In this document: positions 8,523-16,265 of the stretch, piece by piece
Layout of the letters: every line of letters starts with the position of its first letter
How positions within the stretch are numbered: position 1 is the stretch's first letter
From: DASXTW01 sp036505215
GTDB taxonomy: Bacteria > Actinomycetota > UBA4738
Assembly (NCBI GenBank): GCA_036505215.1
Contig: DASXTW010000100.1
Span: 4,543 to 68,542, forward strand
Direction: 5' to 3'
DNA length: 64,000 bases
Program-made: the position numbers and the translations under genes
Notes under the pieces: generated by a model
Databases searched by the model: none
Seen by the model: only the letters and a program-made list of their open reading frames with translations
What the model was told of the DNA's origin: nothing

Positions 8523-8648
8523 ATGGGGGAGGAGAAGAAGGGTTACGGCTCGAGGTGGAAGAGATGGCTGGTCATCTACCTGGTGGCAGGCGCGGTGGTC
8601 TACCTGATCATCTATCTGGCGTTCTTCCGAGGCGGAGGCGGGTACTGA
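8523..8648 (+). CDS. Small single-span membrane protein (41 aa)
   Basis: A 41-residue ORF preceded by a strong Shine-Dalgarno (GGAAGGAGG) 6 nt before the ATG. The N-terminus is charged (MGEEKKGYGSRWKRW), residues ~15-34 form one transmembrane helix (LVIYLVAGAVVYLIIYLAFF), and the tail is glycine-rich (RGGGGY). The excellent ribosome-binding site and clear membrane topology support a real gene. No function is recognised. It lies downstream of plsC by about 90 bp. Confidence 0.75.
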   Translation: MGEEKKGYGSRWKRWLVIYLVAGAVVYLIIYLAFFRGGGGY

Positions 8649-8664
8649 GGCATCGTCCGGACTC

Positions 8665-8829
8665 CTAGGGCCGGGGGGCGGCGGGGGCCCTGACGATGCC
8701 CGGCTTGACCGCCCGCTGGTCACTGCCCTCCTGGATCCACCTGGCCCCGCACGCGGTGCAGAACGCCCGGCGCTCTGGACTCACCACGATGACGATCCTC
8801 ACCGACCGACAGACTGGGCACCGGGACAT
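8665..8829 (-). CDS. Small zinc-ribbon protein
   Basis: A 54-residue protein. Two CxxC knuckles, CPVC at residues 4-7 and CTAC near 24-27, with a ~16-residue beta-rich linker (VRIVIVVSPERR), form a classical zinc ribbon. An in-frame start lies six codons upstream, but the AAGGAG at 6 nt before the internal ATG (8829) favours the shorter form. The C-terminal tail is Ala/Pro-rich. Similar small ribbons in actinobacteria are of unknown role and may bind nucleic acid or a protein. It converges on the 41-aa membrane ORF. Confidence 0.65.
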   Translation of the reverse strand: MSRCPVCRSVRIVIVVSPERRAFCTACGARWIQEGSDQRAVKPGIVRAPAAPRP

Positions 8830-8951
8830 TCCAAGCTCCTTTCCCACGACCGCCCCCTCGAGTCGAGAGCGTGCCGCGCCCTACGTACCCGACCGCCGAA
8901 GGGCGAAACGGCCGCTCGCCCCACGGAAAGGTCGTTCTTGGTGATGAGACG

Positions 8952-10460
8952 TCACAGGCCGTCATGCGGTTCCGGTGACTCCCACCGGAGCGCGCGCTGG
9001 ACGGCTCGGCGCCAGCCTCCATAGGCTGCCTGCGCCCCTGCCGCATCCTGTGGCAGGAACTCTCGTTCCGCCTGCCACTGCTCGGCGAGTTCTTCGGTCG
9101 AGGCCCACACGCCGCGTCCCAGCCCGGCCAGGTAGGCCGCCCCCAGGGCGGTGGTCTCCTGCACCCTCGGCCGGCGGACCGGGACGCCCAGCAGGTCGGC
9201 CTGGAACTGGAGGAGCAGGTCCATGACGCTGGCTCCGCCGTCGGCCCGGAGCTCCAGCAGCGGGACTCCCGAGTCGGCGCGCATCGCCTCGATCACGTCG
9301 CGCGTCTGGTAGGCCATGGCTTCCACGGCGGCTCGGACAAGGTGCGCTCGGATGGTGCCACGAGTCAGGCCCACCACGGTCCCCCGGGCGTAGGGGTCCC
9401 ACCAGGGCGCTCCGAGCCCGGTCAGGGCGGGGACGAAGTACACGCCGCCCGAGTCGGGCACGGACGCGGCCACCGGTCCGGCGTCCGATGAGGAGTCGAG
9501 AATCCCCAGGCCATCCCGAAGCCACTGGATGGCGGCGCCCGTCACGAAGATCGAGCCTTCCAGTGCGTACGTGGGCTGGTCACCCTCCCCGCAGGCGATC
9601 GTGGTGATCAGTCCGGCGGTCGACACGGGAGCGCGATCGCCCGTGTTCATGAGGACGAAGGATCCCGTTCCGTAGGTGTTCTTGGTCGTCCCCGGGGTGA
9701 AGCAGGCCTGGCCGAACAGCGCGGCCTGCTGGTCGCCCGCGACACCCGCGATCGGAATCCGGGCCCCGAAGAACCGCTCGGGGTCGGTCTCTCCGAACGC
9801 CCCCGAGGACGGCACCACGCGGGGCAGCACCCCCGCGGGAACATCGAGTCGGTCCAGGATTTCCGCATCCCAGTCCAACCTGTGGATGTCGTACATCATG
9901 GTGCGGGAAGCATTCGTCATGTCGGTCAGGTGGTCCGAGAAGCCGGTGAGCCGATAGACGAGATAGCTGTCGACCGTGCCGAACGCCAGGCGACCGGCCC
10001 TGGCGTCGTCGCGGGCGCCGGGGACGTTGGCGAGGATCCAGGCGAGCTTCGTACCCGAGAAGTACGGGTCGATGACCAACCCGGTCCGCTCTCGTATCCT
10101 CTCTTCCCATCCCGCCTGGCGAAGCAGGTCGCAGAGCGGTGCCGACCGACGGTCCTGCCACACGATGGCCGGATGGACGGGAACCGTCGTCCGCCGATCC
10201 CAGACAACCGTCGTCTCGCGTTGGTTGGTGATGCCGATCGCCGCCAGCTCGGAGGCTTCGAGGCCAGCGGCCTTCACTGCGTCGTGGGTGGCAGCCATCA
10301 TCGCGGTCCACCAGTGCTCTGGGTCGTGCTCGACCCAGCCGGGCCGAGGGAAGCTCTGGGGGAATTCGCGATAGCCCTTCGATCGCACGGAACCTGCCTG
10401 ATCCACGACCAGGACCGTGACTCCAGTGGTACCGGCGTCGATGGCCAACACGCTCGCCAT
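8952..10460 (-). CDS. glpK: Glycerol kinase
   Basis: A 502-residue FGGY-family kinase that converts glycerol to sn-glycerol 3-phosphate with ATP in the cytosol. Visible: the N-terminal phosphate loop LAIDAGTTG, INQRET-type motif (GITNQRETTVVWDR) with WQDRR further on, the FGGY signature region (YALEGSIFVTGAAIQWLRDGL, given here in part) and the C-terminal adenosine-binding ADGGAS. Full family length. The frame is open 14 codons further upstream into a dispersed repeat, but the family N-terminus fits the ATG at 10460. It lies next to no other glp gene. Glycerol 3-phosphate would feed the phospholipid pathway that includes PlsC. Confidence 0.93.
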   Translation of the reverse strand: MASVLAIDAGTTGVTVLVVDQAGSVRSKGYREFPQSFPRPGWVEHDPEHWWTAMMAATHDAVKAAGLEASELAAIGITNQRETTVVWDRRTTVPVHPAIVWQDRRSAPLCDLLRQAGWEERIRERTGLVIDPYFSGTKLAWILANVPGARDDARAGRLAFGTVDSYLVYRLTGFSDHLTDMTNASRTMMYDIHRLDWDAEILDRLDVPAGVLPRVVPSSGAFGETDPERFFGARIPIAGVAGDQQAALFGQACFTPGTTKNTYGTGSFVLMNTGDRAPVSTAGLITTIACGEGDQPTYALEGSIFVTGAAIQWLRDGLGILDSSSDAGPVAASVPDSGGVYFVPALTGLGAPWWDPYARGTVVGLTRGTIRAHLVRAAVEAMAYQTRDVIEAMRADSGVPLLELRADGGASVMDLLLQFQADLLGVPVRRPRVQETTALGAAYLAGLGRGVWASTEELAEQWQAEREFLPQDAAGAQAAYGGWRRAVQRALRWESPEPHDGL

Positions 10461-10478
10461 GTCGCCGGGATCGTACAG

Positions 10479-10538
10479 GGGGGTCCAGGGGGCTAGCAGC
10501 AACGAGCGAAGCGAGGCAGCTGCGGACTCCCTGGCTCG
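10479..10538 (+). repeat. Dispersed GC-rich repeat, copy A (partner at 60060-60120)
   Basis: Begins GGGGGTCCAGGGGGC and continues with AACGAGCGAAGCGAG, then CTGGCTCG. The reverse complement of 60060-60120 has the same blocks in the same order with a few substitutions and one-base gaps. This copy sits just upstream of the glpK start, and its partner abuts the stop of the moxR-like gene. Confidence 0.6.
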
Positions 10539-10587
10539 TCGAAGATCCGCCGTCAGGCGGAACTTCGAGGAGGAGAAGAAACTCGGG

Positions 10588-11670
10588 CTACGCGGGAACG
10601 AGGACGTCGGTGCTCACGTAGGCGACCCCGGCGCCCTTGTAGCCCAGATACGTGGCCACAGCCTCGGCCACGTCGAAGATCCTGCCCGGGACGCCGTACG
10701 GCCCACGGTCGTTCACCAGCGCGATCGCGCACTTGCCCTTGAAATGGATCCGGAGGAACACGCCGAGCGGCAGCTCCTTGTTTGCCAGGGTGAACAGGCG
10801 GGGGTCGAAGATCGCTCCGGACGCTGTCCGCTGGCCGGCGAACTCCCAGCCGTACCAGGACGAGTAGCCCGAGAGGCGCCTGCCCGTGTCTTTCAGGCCC
10901 GGAGGGATGTTGCAGGTGCGCCCGCCCGAGGGACCGAGCAGGGCCAGGAGCTTGCTCTGGTCCTTGCCGCGGGAGGGGTTGACCAACCCATCCAAGCTGT
11001 CGTTCGCTGCGGCCCGCGCTTGCTCGAGGGCACGCTGATCGCGCTCCAGCTTGCGAACCGTAAGGCCCGCCCTCCTTGCCTTTTCCTGGGCGGCTCGTAG
11101 ATCCGCGGCTGCCCGGGTCGCCAGCTCATCCAACCGTTCGGCGGACGCGGCGACCTCTCGCTGGCGGGCCTCGCGCTGAGCGGTGAGGTCGGAGAGGGCC
11201 GTTCGGAGCCGGGTCACCTCTCCCACGGTCCTCTCGTCGACCATGAAGGCGCGCGCGGCGAACTCCTGAGCGGAAGCGAAGTCCGCGGGAGTGGCGGAGC
11301 CGAGGAACAGCTCCAGCGTGATCGCCGGCCCTGCCTCGTAGGCCTCGGTTGCCCGCCGGTCAAGAGCGGTCTGCGCTTCTGCAAGCTGGTCCGTGAGTAG
11401 ATCCTGGGTCTGGTAAGACGCCACGACATCGATGGCGGCCTGAGAGAGTCGTTGCTGGACGGCCCGGTATTCCTCGATGGCGCCCTGAAGGCGCCGCTCT
11501 GCCTTCCCCACGGCGTTCCGGGCGGCCTGCTGCTGGCTCCTCGCCCTGGACAGCCGCCGCTCCACCGACTCGGCCGATGCCGTGCGCACAGTACCCAATG
11601 CCGCGACCAGCAAGGCGGCAGTCAGGAAGAGGGAGGACGCCCTCCGCACGCGCGATCCGTTGGAGTGCAT
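10588..11670 (-). CDS. Secreted coiled-coil protein with C-terminal RlpA-type DPBB domain
   Basis: A 360-residue exported protein. Residues 1-33 form a signal peptide (RRASSLFLTAALLVAALG, then ASAES). Residues ~35-235 are an Ala/Arg/Gln/Glu-rich coiled coil of the kind seen in PcsB/CwlO/RipA-type hydrolase regulators. After a linker, residues ~265-357 form a double-psi beta barrel of the RlpA/3D type: SGYSSWYGWEFAGQRTASG, then LPLGVFLRI and VNDRGPYG with the conserved Asp-Arg-Gly. The family binds or cleaves peptidoglycan glycan strands. The catalytic Asp-like residue (in NDRGP) is present. This is a cell-wall remodelling protein of the envelope; its target is not established. It is divergent from the phosphofructokinase gene with a 74-bp shared upstream region. 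Confidence 0.8.
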   Translation of the reverse strand: MHSNGSRVRRASSLFLTAALLVAALGTVRTASAESVERRLSRARSQQQAARNAVGKAERRLQGAIEEYRAVQQRLSQAAIDVVASYQTQDLLTDQLAEAQTALDRRATEAYEAGPAITLELFLGSATPADFASAQEFAARAFMVDERTVGEVTRLRTALSDLTAQREARQREVAASAERLDELATRAAADLRAAQEKARRAGLTVRKLERDQRALEQARAAANDSLDGLVNPSRGKDQSKLLALLGPSGGRTCNIPPGLKDTGRRLSGYSSWYGWEFAGQRTASGAIFDPRLFTLANKELPLGVFLRIHFKGKCAIALVNDRGPYGVPGRIFDVAEAVATYLGYKGAGVAYVSTDVLVPA

Positions 11671-11744
11671 GGAATGAGGTACTTTCGAGATCGGCGGACG
11701 ACCCCAGCTCCTTGAGTAGCAGGGTCCAGGGGACGGGAGGGACC

Positions 11745-13049
11745 ATGAAGCTCGGCATCCTGTGCGGCGGGGGACCGGCCCCCGGGATCAACTCGGTGAT
11801 CTCGGCGGCGACCATCGAGGCGCGGAACAGCGGATGGGACGTGGTCGGGATCCTCGACGGATTCGACCATCTGATCAGGGGTGAGAGCGACTTCGTCGTT
11901 CCTCTGACCATCACGGACGTCTCTCGCATTCACGTGCTGGGGGGCTCGATCCTGTTCACGTCGAGGGCAAACCCGACGACCACCGACGAGGACGCCGACG
12001 ACCCGGACTGGCGCATGAACAACACCGTGCGGACCCTTCAGGCATTGGGCATCGATGCCCTCGTCACGATCGGCGGAGACGACACCGCGTACTCCGCGCA
12101 GAAGGTGGCCGAGGCTGCGGGCGGCCGGCTCAAGGTCGCTCACGTCCCCAAGACCATCGACAACGACCTGCCCCTGCCCAGGGGCACGAGCACCTTCGGG
12201 TTCCAGACAGCCCGGCACGTGGGCGTGGAGCTGGTCAACAACCTGATGACCGACGCCATGACCACGAGGCGGTGGTTCATCGTTCTGGCCATGGGACGGT
12301 CTGCGGGCCACCTCGCGGTACGGATCGGGAAAGCGGCCGGGGCCACGCACACCGTGATCGCCGAGGAGTTCCCCAGGGACCAGCCCATCAAGCTGTCCCA
12401 TCTGGTGGACCTGCTCGACGCGACGGTGCTCAAGCGGATCGCTCACGGCCGCCCGTTCGGTGTGGTGATCCTCTCGGAAGGAATCGCCCTCAGGCTGGAG
12501 CAAGAGGACCTGAAGAAGGCCATGCCCGACTTCGAGCGCGACGAGCATGGACACATCCGGCTCGGCGAGCTCAACCTGGACGGGGTGCTGGCGGACCTGC
12601 TGAAAGAGCGGTTCAGGGACCGAGGAAAGAAGATCACCGTCACGCCGAAGAACATCGGGTACGAGCTGCGGTGCGCCCCCCCGATCCCCTTCGACATCGA
12701 ATACACGCGCGATCTGGGGTATGGAGCCATCGACTACCTGCGCACCGTCTATCTCCAGCAGAGTGACGAGACGGGGGCCATGATCACGATCCAGGAAGAG
12801 CAGATGGTCCCTCTGCCGTTCGGCTCATTCACGGATCCGGAGACCGAGCGGCCGCAGGTGCGCGAAGTGAACGTCAACAGCGGCATGTACCGGGTGGCGA
12901 CCGAGTACATGATCCGGCTCGAGCAGGAAGATCTGGACGATCCCGAGAAGCTCAAAGGTATCGCCGAGGCGGGGGGGATGAGTCCCGAGGCCTTTCGCGA
13001 GCGGTACGGCTACCTGGTGGAGGTCCGCGCGTCGGTCATGAGCGGCTGA
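11745..13049 (+). CDS. Phosphofructokinase, probably pyrophosphate-dependent
   Basis: A 434-residue member of the PfkA superfamily that phosphorylates fructose 6-phosphate in glycolysis. The ATG at 11745 follows GGGAGG and gives the family N-terminus KLGILCGGGPAPGINS. Key residues: GGDDT at 110-114 (second Asp where ATP enzymes have Gly), PKTIDND at 135-141 (Lys where ATP enzymes have Gly), and MGRSAGHLA at 183-191. By established structure-function work on this family, Asp/Lys at those two sites exclude ATP and mark PPi-dependent enzymes, which also work in the gluconeogenic direction. The length exceeds the short ATP-PFKs (~320 aa). Gene symbol left blank because the naming of PPi forms varies. 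Confidence 0.88.
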   Translation: MKLGILCGGGPAPGINSVISAATIEARNSGWDVVGILDGFDHLIRGESDFVVPLTITDVSRIHVLGGSILFTSRANPTTTDEDADDPDWRMNNTVRTLQALGIDALVTIGGDDTAYSAQKVAEAAGGRLKVAHVPKTIDNDLPLPRGTSTFGFQTARHVGVELVNNLMTDAMTTRRWFIVLAMGRSAGHLAVRIGKAAGATHTVIAEEFPRDQPIKLSHLVDLLDATVLKRIAHGRPFGVVILSEGIALRLEQEDLKKAMPDFERDEHGHIRLGELNLDGVLADLLKERFRDRGKKITVTPKNIGYELRCAPPIPFDIEYTRDLGYGAIDYLRTVYLQQSDETGAMITIQEEQMVPLPFGSFTDPETERPQVREVNVNSGMYRVATEYMIRLEQEDLDDPEKLKGIAEAGGMSPEAFRERYGYLVEVRASVMSG

Positions 13050-13088
13050 CCGACGATGGTCCCCGCGAGGCGCCGAAAGCTTTGCCGC

Positions 13089-13583
13089 TCAGCCCGCTCG
13101 ACGCGCGTCCCTCGTGGCGGTGGTGGGGCCCGGAGGGGACCGTCTGGGTGGCGGCCGCCTCCCCGCGCGGGGACGCTCGGTTCGGCGGGCGATGTCGGCT
13201 CGCGACGACAAGGGCCCGGAAACCCCCGTTTCCCTGCGGGCTCCATGCGCGGCGGGGACCGGCTGGTGAGCGGCCTGGGCCCGCCGCCGGTGCGGTGAGG
13301 CCAACAGGGCCGTCATGAACGCGAAGGCTGCCAGGAACACCAGGACGACCGCGGGGGACCAGATGATGGAAAACCCCAGGCAGGCCAGGAGAACACCGGC
13401 AATCGGTGTCGCGTACAGGACGTGCACCGACGAATTGCGGGCGATCCACCGAGCGGCGTCCAACCAATGGCCGGAACGCCATTGGAGGACCGCAATTGGG
13501 CCCATGGCTCCGAGCAGTATGAGAAAGACTCCGATCACCATTGGTCTTCTTGCCTTACCCCAACCACTTCGAACGTATGCCAT
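13089..13583 (-). CDS. Hypothetical membrane protein with three hydrophobic segments
   Basis: Up to 164 residues. The N-terminal ~95 residues contain three likely transmembrane helices (VIGVFLILLGAMGPIAVL, HVLYATPIAGVLLACLGF and AVVLVFLAAFAFMTALLA). The C-terminal ~70 residues are Arg/Pro-rich and low-complexity, overlapping GC-rich sequence that may be noncoding in origin. The ATG at 13583 sits in a duplicated 16-bp repeat; an internal ATG at 13541 directly before the first helix is an equally good start. No family recognised. Membrane character supports it; the tail is doubtful. Confidence 0.45.
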   Translation of the reverse strand: MAYVRSGWGKARRPMVIGVFLILLGAMGPIAVLQWRSGHWLDAARWIARNSSVHVLYATPIAGVLLACLGFSIIWSPAVVLVFLAAFAFMTALLASPHRRRAQAAHQPVPAAHGARRETGVSGPLSSRADIARRTERPRAGRRPPPRRSPPGPTTATRDARRAG

Positions 13584-13600
13584 TTTCGAACGTATGCCAT
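13568..13600. repeat. Tandem 16-bp duplication TTCGAACGTATGCCAT
   Basis: Two identical copies at 13568-13583 and 13585-13600 are separated by one T. On the minus strand each copy reads ATGGCATACGTTCGAA, so it duplicates a possible start codon and the first codons of the hypothetical membrane protein. It may be a replication slip or a paired regulatory site. Confidence 0.8.
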
Positions 13601-13686
13601 GTAGAGGCGATCTGTCGAATCGAGCCGAACGCGGGGCCCTCCGAGGAGGAGGGGAGTCTTCGACCGGGCCTCGAGGAGCGGGCCAC

Positions 13687-13692
13687 TATACT
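13687..13692 (+). promoter_or_regulatory. -10 box (TATACT) of probable leaderless threonine aldolase gene
   Basis: TATACT ends 8 nt before the GTG at 13701, with no Shine-Dalgarno in between. This is close to the -10 consensus and well placed for a leaderless or near-leaderless mRNA. Confidence 0.6.
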
Positions 13693-13700
13693 CGGCCCTC

Positions 13701-14753
13701 GTGAGTCGCCCGATCGACCTGCGATCCGACACCGTCACCAAGCCCACGGACGCGATGCGCCGGGCCATGGCCGAAGCCGAGGTGGGGGACGACTGGTACG
13801 GCGACGACCCCACAGTCAATCGCCTGGAGGAGCTGTGCGCCGAGGTGACGGGCAAGGAGGCTGCCTGCTACGTCGCCACCGGAACGATGGCAAACGAGAT
13901 CGCCATGCACATCCTCGTGCGATCGGGCCATCTTGTGGCGTGCGAGGCAACCTCGCACGTCTGCGGGGTGGAGGTGTCGTCGGCCGCAGCCATGTCGGGG
14001 ATCGCTTTCGCCCGGATCGAGGCTCCTCGGGGCCAGCTCACCGCCGAGATGGTGAGCGAGGCCCTCCGGCCTGACCCTTATGACGTCGAGGTCGTGGATC
14101 TCCTTTCCCTCGAGAACAGTCACCAGGTCGGGGGCGGGACCGTCATGCCGGTGGATGAGCTCCGGGACATCCGCAAGGTGGCACAGGAGGCCGATGTTCC
14201 CGTGTACCTGGACGGGGCGCGGATCTTCAACGCCGCGGTAGCCAGCGGCACCCCCGTCGCGGAGTACACGAACGAGGCCGACGCTCTCATGTTCTCGTTG
14301 TCGAAGGGGTTGGGCGCGCCGATCGGATCGGTGCTGTGCGGTTCGGCCGAGTTCATCCGCGAGGCCCGCAGGGCCAAGATCCTGTTCGGTGGCGCCTGGC
14401 GACAGGCGGGGATCATGGCCGCGGCTGGGCTCATCGCCTTGGAGGAGGGACCGAAGCGCCTGCACCAGGACCACGTGAACGCCAGGCGCCTCGCCGACGG
14501 CATCGCGCTCGCCACTCCCGAAGTGGTGGACCCGATGTCGGTCGAGACCAACATCGTGTTCGCCGACACCCCGGCAATTGGGATCCCGCCCTTCGAGATG
14601 CTCGAGGGGCTGCGCAATGCCGGGGTGCTGGCAAACGTCGTGGCGGGGAAGATCCGGCTGGTGACCCATCGCGACGTCACGGCGGACGAGATCGAGGATG
14701 CCATCCGTGTATGGCGTAAGGTCGTGGCCGAGTCGAAAGGAGCTTCCTCGTGA
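13701..14753 (+). CDS. ltaE: Low-specificity L-threonine aldolase
   Basis: A 350-residue PLP-dependent enzyme of the fold-type I beta-eliminating lyase family that cleaves L-threonine (and allo-threonine) to glycine and acetaldehyde. The start IDLRSDTVTKPT is diagnostic, with VGDDWYGDDPTVN following and the PLP-binding lysine at ~202 in SLSKGLGAPIGSVL. VYLDGARIFNAAV carries the Asp/Arg that contact the cofactor. Full family length. The GTG start matches the -10 box 8 nt upstream. Its TGA overlaps the GTG of the next gene (GTGA), so the two are coupled. Confidence 0.92.
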   Translation: MSRPIDLRSDTVTKPTDAMRRAMAEAEVGDDWYGDDPTVNRLEELCAEVTGKEAACYVATGTMANEIAMHILVRSGHLVACEATSHVCGVEVSSAAAMSGIAFARIEAPRGQLTAEMVSEALRPDPYDVEVVDLLSLENSHQVGGGTVMPVDELRDIRKVAQEADVPVYLDGARIFNAAVASGTPVAEYTNEADALMFSLSKGLGAPIGSVLCGSAEFIREARRAKILFGGAWRQAGIMAAAGLIALEEGPKRLHQDHVNARRLADGIALATPEVVDPMSVETNIVFADTPAIGIPPFEMLEGLRNAGVLANVVAGKIRLVTHRDVTADEIEDAIRVWRKVVAESKGASS

Positions 14754-15373
14754 AGCTGTTCGGCCCCAGATACCCGGAGGAGATCGCCGCCCGCGTCCCG
14801 CCGGGCCAGCGCCTGGTGAAGGGGTGGCCCGTCCTGCACTACGGGCCCATCCCCCGCTTCGACGAAGCCGACTGGACCCTGGAGGTCTCCGGGCTCGTCG
14901 AGAACCCGTATACCCTCACCTACGCGGAGCTGAAGGCTCTGGGTCCGGCCACGGTCCAGGCGGACATGCATTGCGTGACCGGGTGGACCACGCTCGACAA
15001 CGACTGGGAGGGGATCCCGTTCCGGGTCATGGCCGAGAAGGCCAGGCCCAAGCCGGGGGCGGGCTGGGTGGTCACCCACTGCGACTACGGCTACACCTCG
15101 AACCTCTCGCTCCAGTCGATGCTGGACGACGACGTGCTCGTGGCCTGGGGCCACAACGGGCAGCCCCTGGCCCAGGAACACGGGTTCCCCCTGCGGCTCG
15201 TGGTGCCCAAGCGCTACGCGTGGAAGAGCGCCAAGTGGCTGCGCGGCCTGGAGCTCACCGACCGCAACGAGCGCGGCTTCTGGGAGGTTCGCGGCTACCA
15301 CACGCACGCCGATCCCTGGCGCGAGGAGCGCTACTCGTACCAGGAGACGAAGGAGTCCGAAACCGAACCGTAG
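14750..15373 (+). CDS. Molybdopterin-dependent sulfite-oxidase-like oxidoreductase
   Basis: A 207-residue protein with a single sulfite-oxidase-type molybdopterin domain. The Mo-ligating cysteine is Cys75 in DMHCVTGW. GIPFRVMAEKARPK, THCDYGYTSNL, AQEHGFPLRLVVPKRYAWKSAKW (quoted in pieces) and ELTDRNERGFWEVRGYH are all typical of the short cytosolic YedY/sulfite-oxidase-like family. There is no Tat signal and no heme or dimerisation domain, unlike MsrP and eukaryotic sulfite oxidase. The physiological substrate is unknown. GAAAGGAG lies upstream of the GTG, and it is translationally coupled to threonine aldolase. Confidence 0.87.
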   Translation: MKLFGPRYPEEIAARVPPGQRLVKGWPVLHYGPIPRFDEADWTLEVSGLVENPYTLTYAELKALGPATVQADMHCVTGWTTLDNDWEGIPFRVMAEKARPKPGAGWVVTHCDYGYTSNLSLQSMLDDDVLVAWGHNGQPLAQEHGFPLRLVVPKRYAWKSAKWLRGLELTDRNERGFWEVRGYHTHADPWREERYSYQETKESETEP

Positions 15374-15395
15374 GAGGATAGGAGGAGAGGGAGCC

Positions 15396-15830
15396 ATGGC
15401 GACGCGCACCGCAAAGACCCTGTGGAAAGGAACCCTCACCGGCGGGCAGGGCGAGCTCACCCTGGAGAGCAGCGGGGTGCTCTCGGGGACCCAGGTAAGC
15501 TGGGCGTCCCGGACCGAGGAGCCACGCGGGACCAGCCCGGAGGAGCTGCTGGCGGGGGCCCAGGCGGCCTGTTACGCGATGGCTCTCTCCAACACGCTGG
15601 CCGAGCAGGGCACTCCCCCCGACAGCCTGGAGATCTCGTGCACGTGCGCGTTCGAGAAGAGGGATGCGGGGTTCGCCGTGACCACCATGGACATCACCGC
15701 CCGGGGCGCGGTGCCCGGTCTGGACGAGGCCGGGTTCCAGAAGGCCGCCGAAACAGCGCGGGGGGGATGTCCGATCTCGAACGCGATCCGGGGCAACGTG
15801 GAGATTCGGCTCACCGCGCAGCTCGCCTGA
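15396..15830 (+). CDS. OsmC/Ohr-family peroxidase
   Basis: A 144-residue OsmC-like thiol peroxidase that reduces organic hydroperoxides. The two redox cysteines are Cys59 in AQAACYAMAL and Cys125 in ARGGCPISNA, at the usual spacing. TSPEELLAGA precedes the first. GGAGGAGAGGGAG lies just before the ATG. The N-terminal TAKTLWKGTLTGG is the family's beta-hairpin start and places it with OsmC rather than Ohr. It follows the molybdopterin enzyme by 22 bp and probably shares its transcript. Confidence 0.9.
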   Translation: MATRTAKTLWKGTLTGGQGELTLESSGVLSGTQVSWASRTEEPRGTSPEELLAGAQAACYAMALSNTLAEQGTPPDSLEISCTCAFEKRDAGFAVTTMDITARGAVPGLDEAGFQKAAETARGGCPISNAIRGNVEIRLTAQLA

Positions 15831-15843
15831 GCCGAGGCGAGGG

Positions 15844-16254
15844 ATGGCTGAGCAACCACCACCGGTCCCACCCCCTCCCGGCCAGGCTCCAGGGGAGCGG
15901 CCGGGCGTGGTCACCGCTGCGGCCGTCCTCCTGATCATCGGGGGCGTGCTCGGAATCCTGGTGGGGATCCTGCTGCTCTCCGGAGCGGGTGCGGCCCGAG
16001 GACGTGGTGCGGGAGGGTTGTTCACCTTCGTAGGGCTGGTGTCGATGGCGGTCGGGGCAGTCCAGACCTTCGCCGGGGTGCAGGTCTTGAACCTGCGCGA
16101 GATCGGCCGCACCCTCGGGATCGCGATCGCCGCCGTCAGCGCGGTCTTCTCTCTCCTCTCCGTGGGAAGGGCGCCGGGGGCGATCCTCACGATCCTCATC
16201 GACCTGTTCATCATCTACGCCCTGACCCAGAACAAGCAGTACTTCACCGCGTAG
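15844..16254 (+). CDS. Proline-rich N-terminus membrane protein, four spans
   Basis: A 136-residue membrane protein. Residues 1-20 are Pro-rich (PPPVPPPPGQAPGERPG). Four hydrophobic segments follow: VVTAAAVLLIIGGVLGILVG, LFTFVGLVSMAVGAVQTF, LGIAIAAVSAVFSLLSV and AILTILIDLFIIYALT. This layout is common among small actinobacterial DUF-type membrane proteins, with no assigned role. It starts 14 bp after the OsmC stop and converges on the endonuclease IV gene. No function is proposed. Confidence 0.7.
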   Translation: MAEQPPPVPPPPGQAPGERPGVVTAAAVLLIIGGVLGILVGILLLSGAGAARGRGAGGLFTFVGLVSMAVGAVQTFAGVQVLNLREIGRTLGIAIAAVSAVFSLLSVGRAPGAILTILIDLFIIYALTQNKQYFTA

Positions 16255-16265
16255 TCCCCGAGCGA

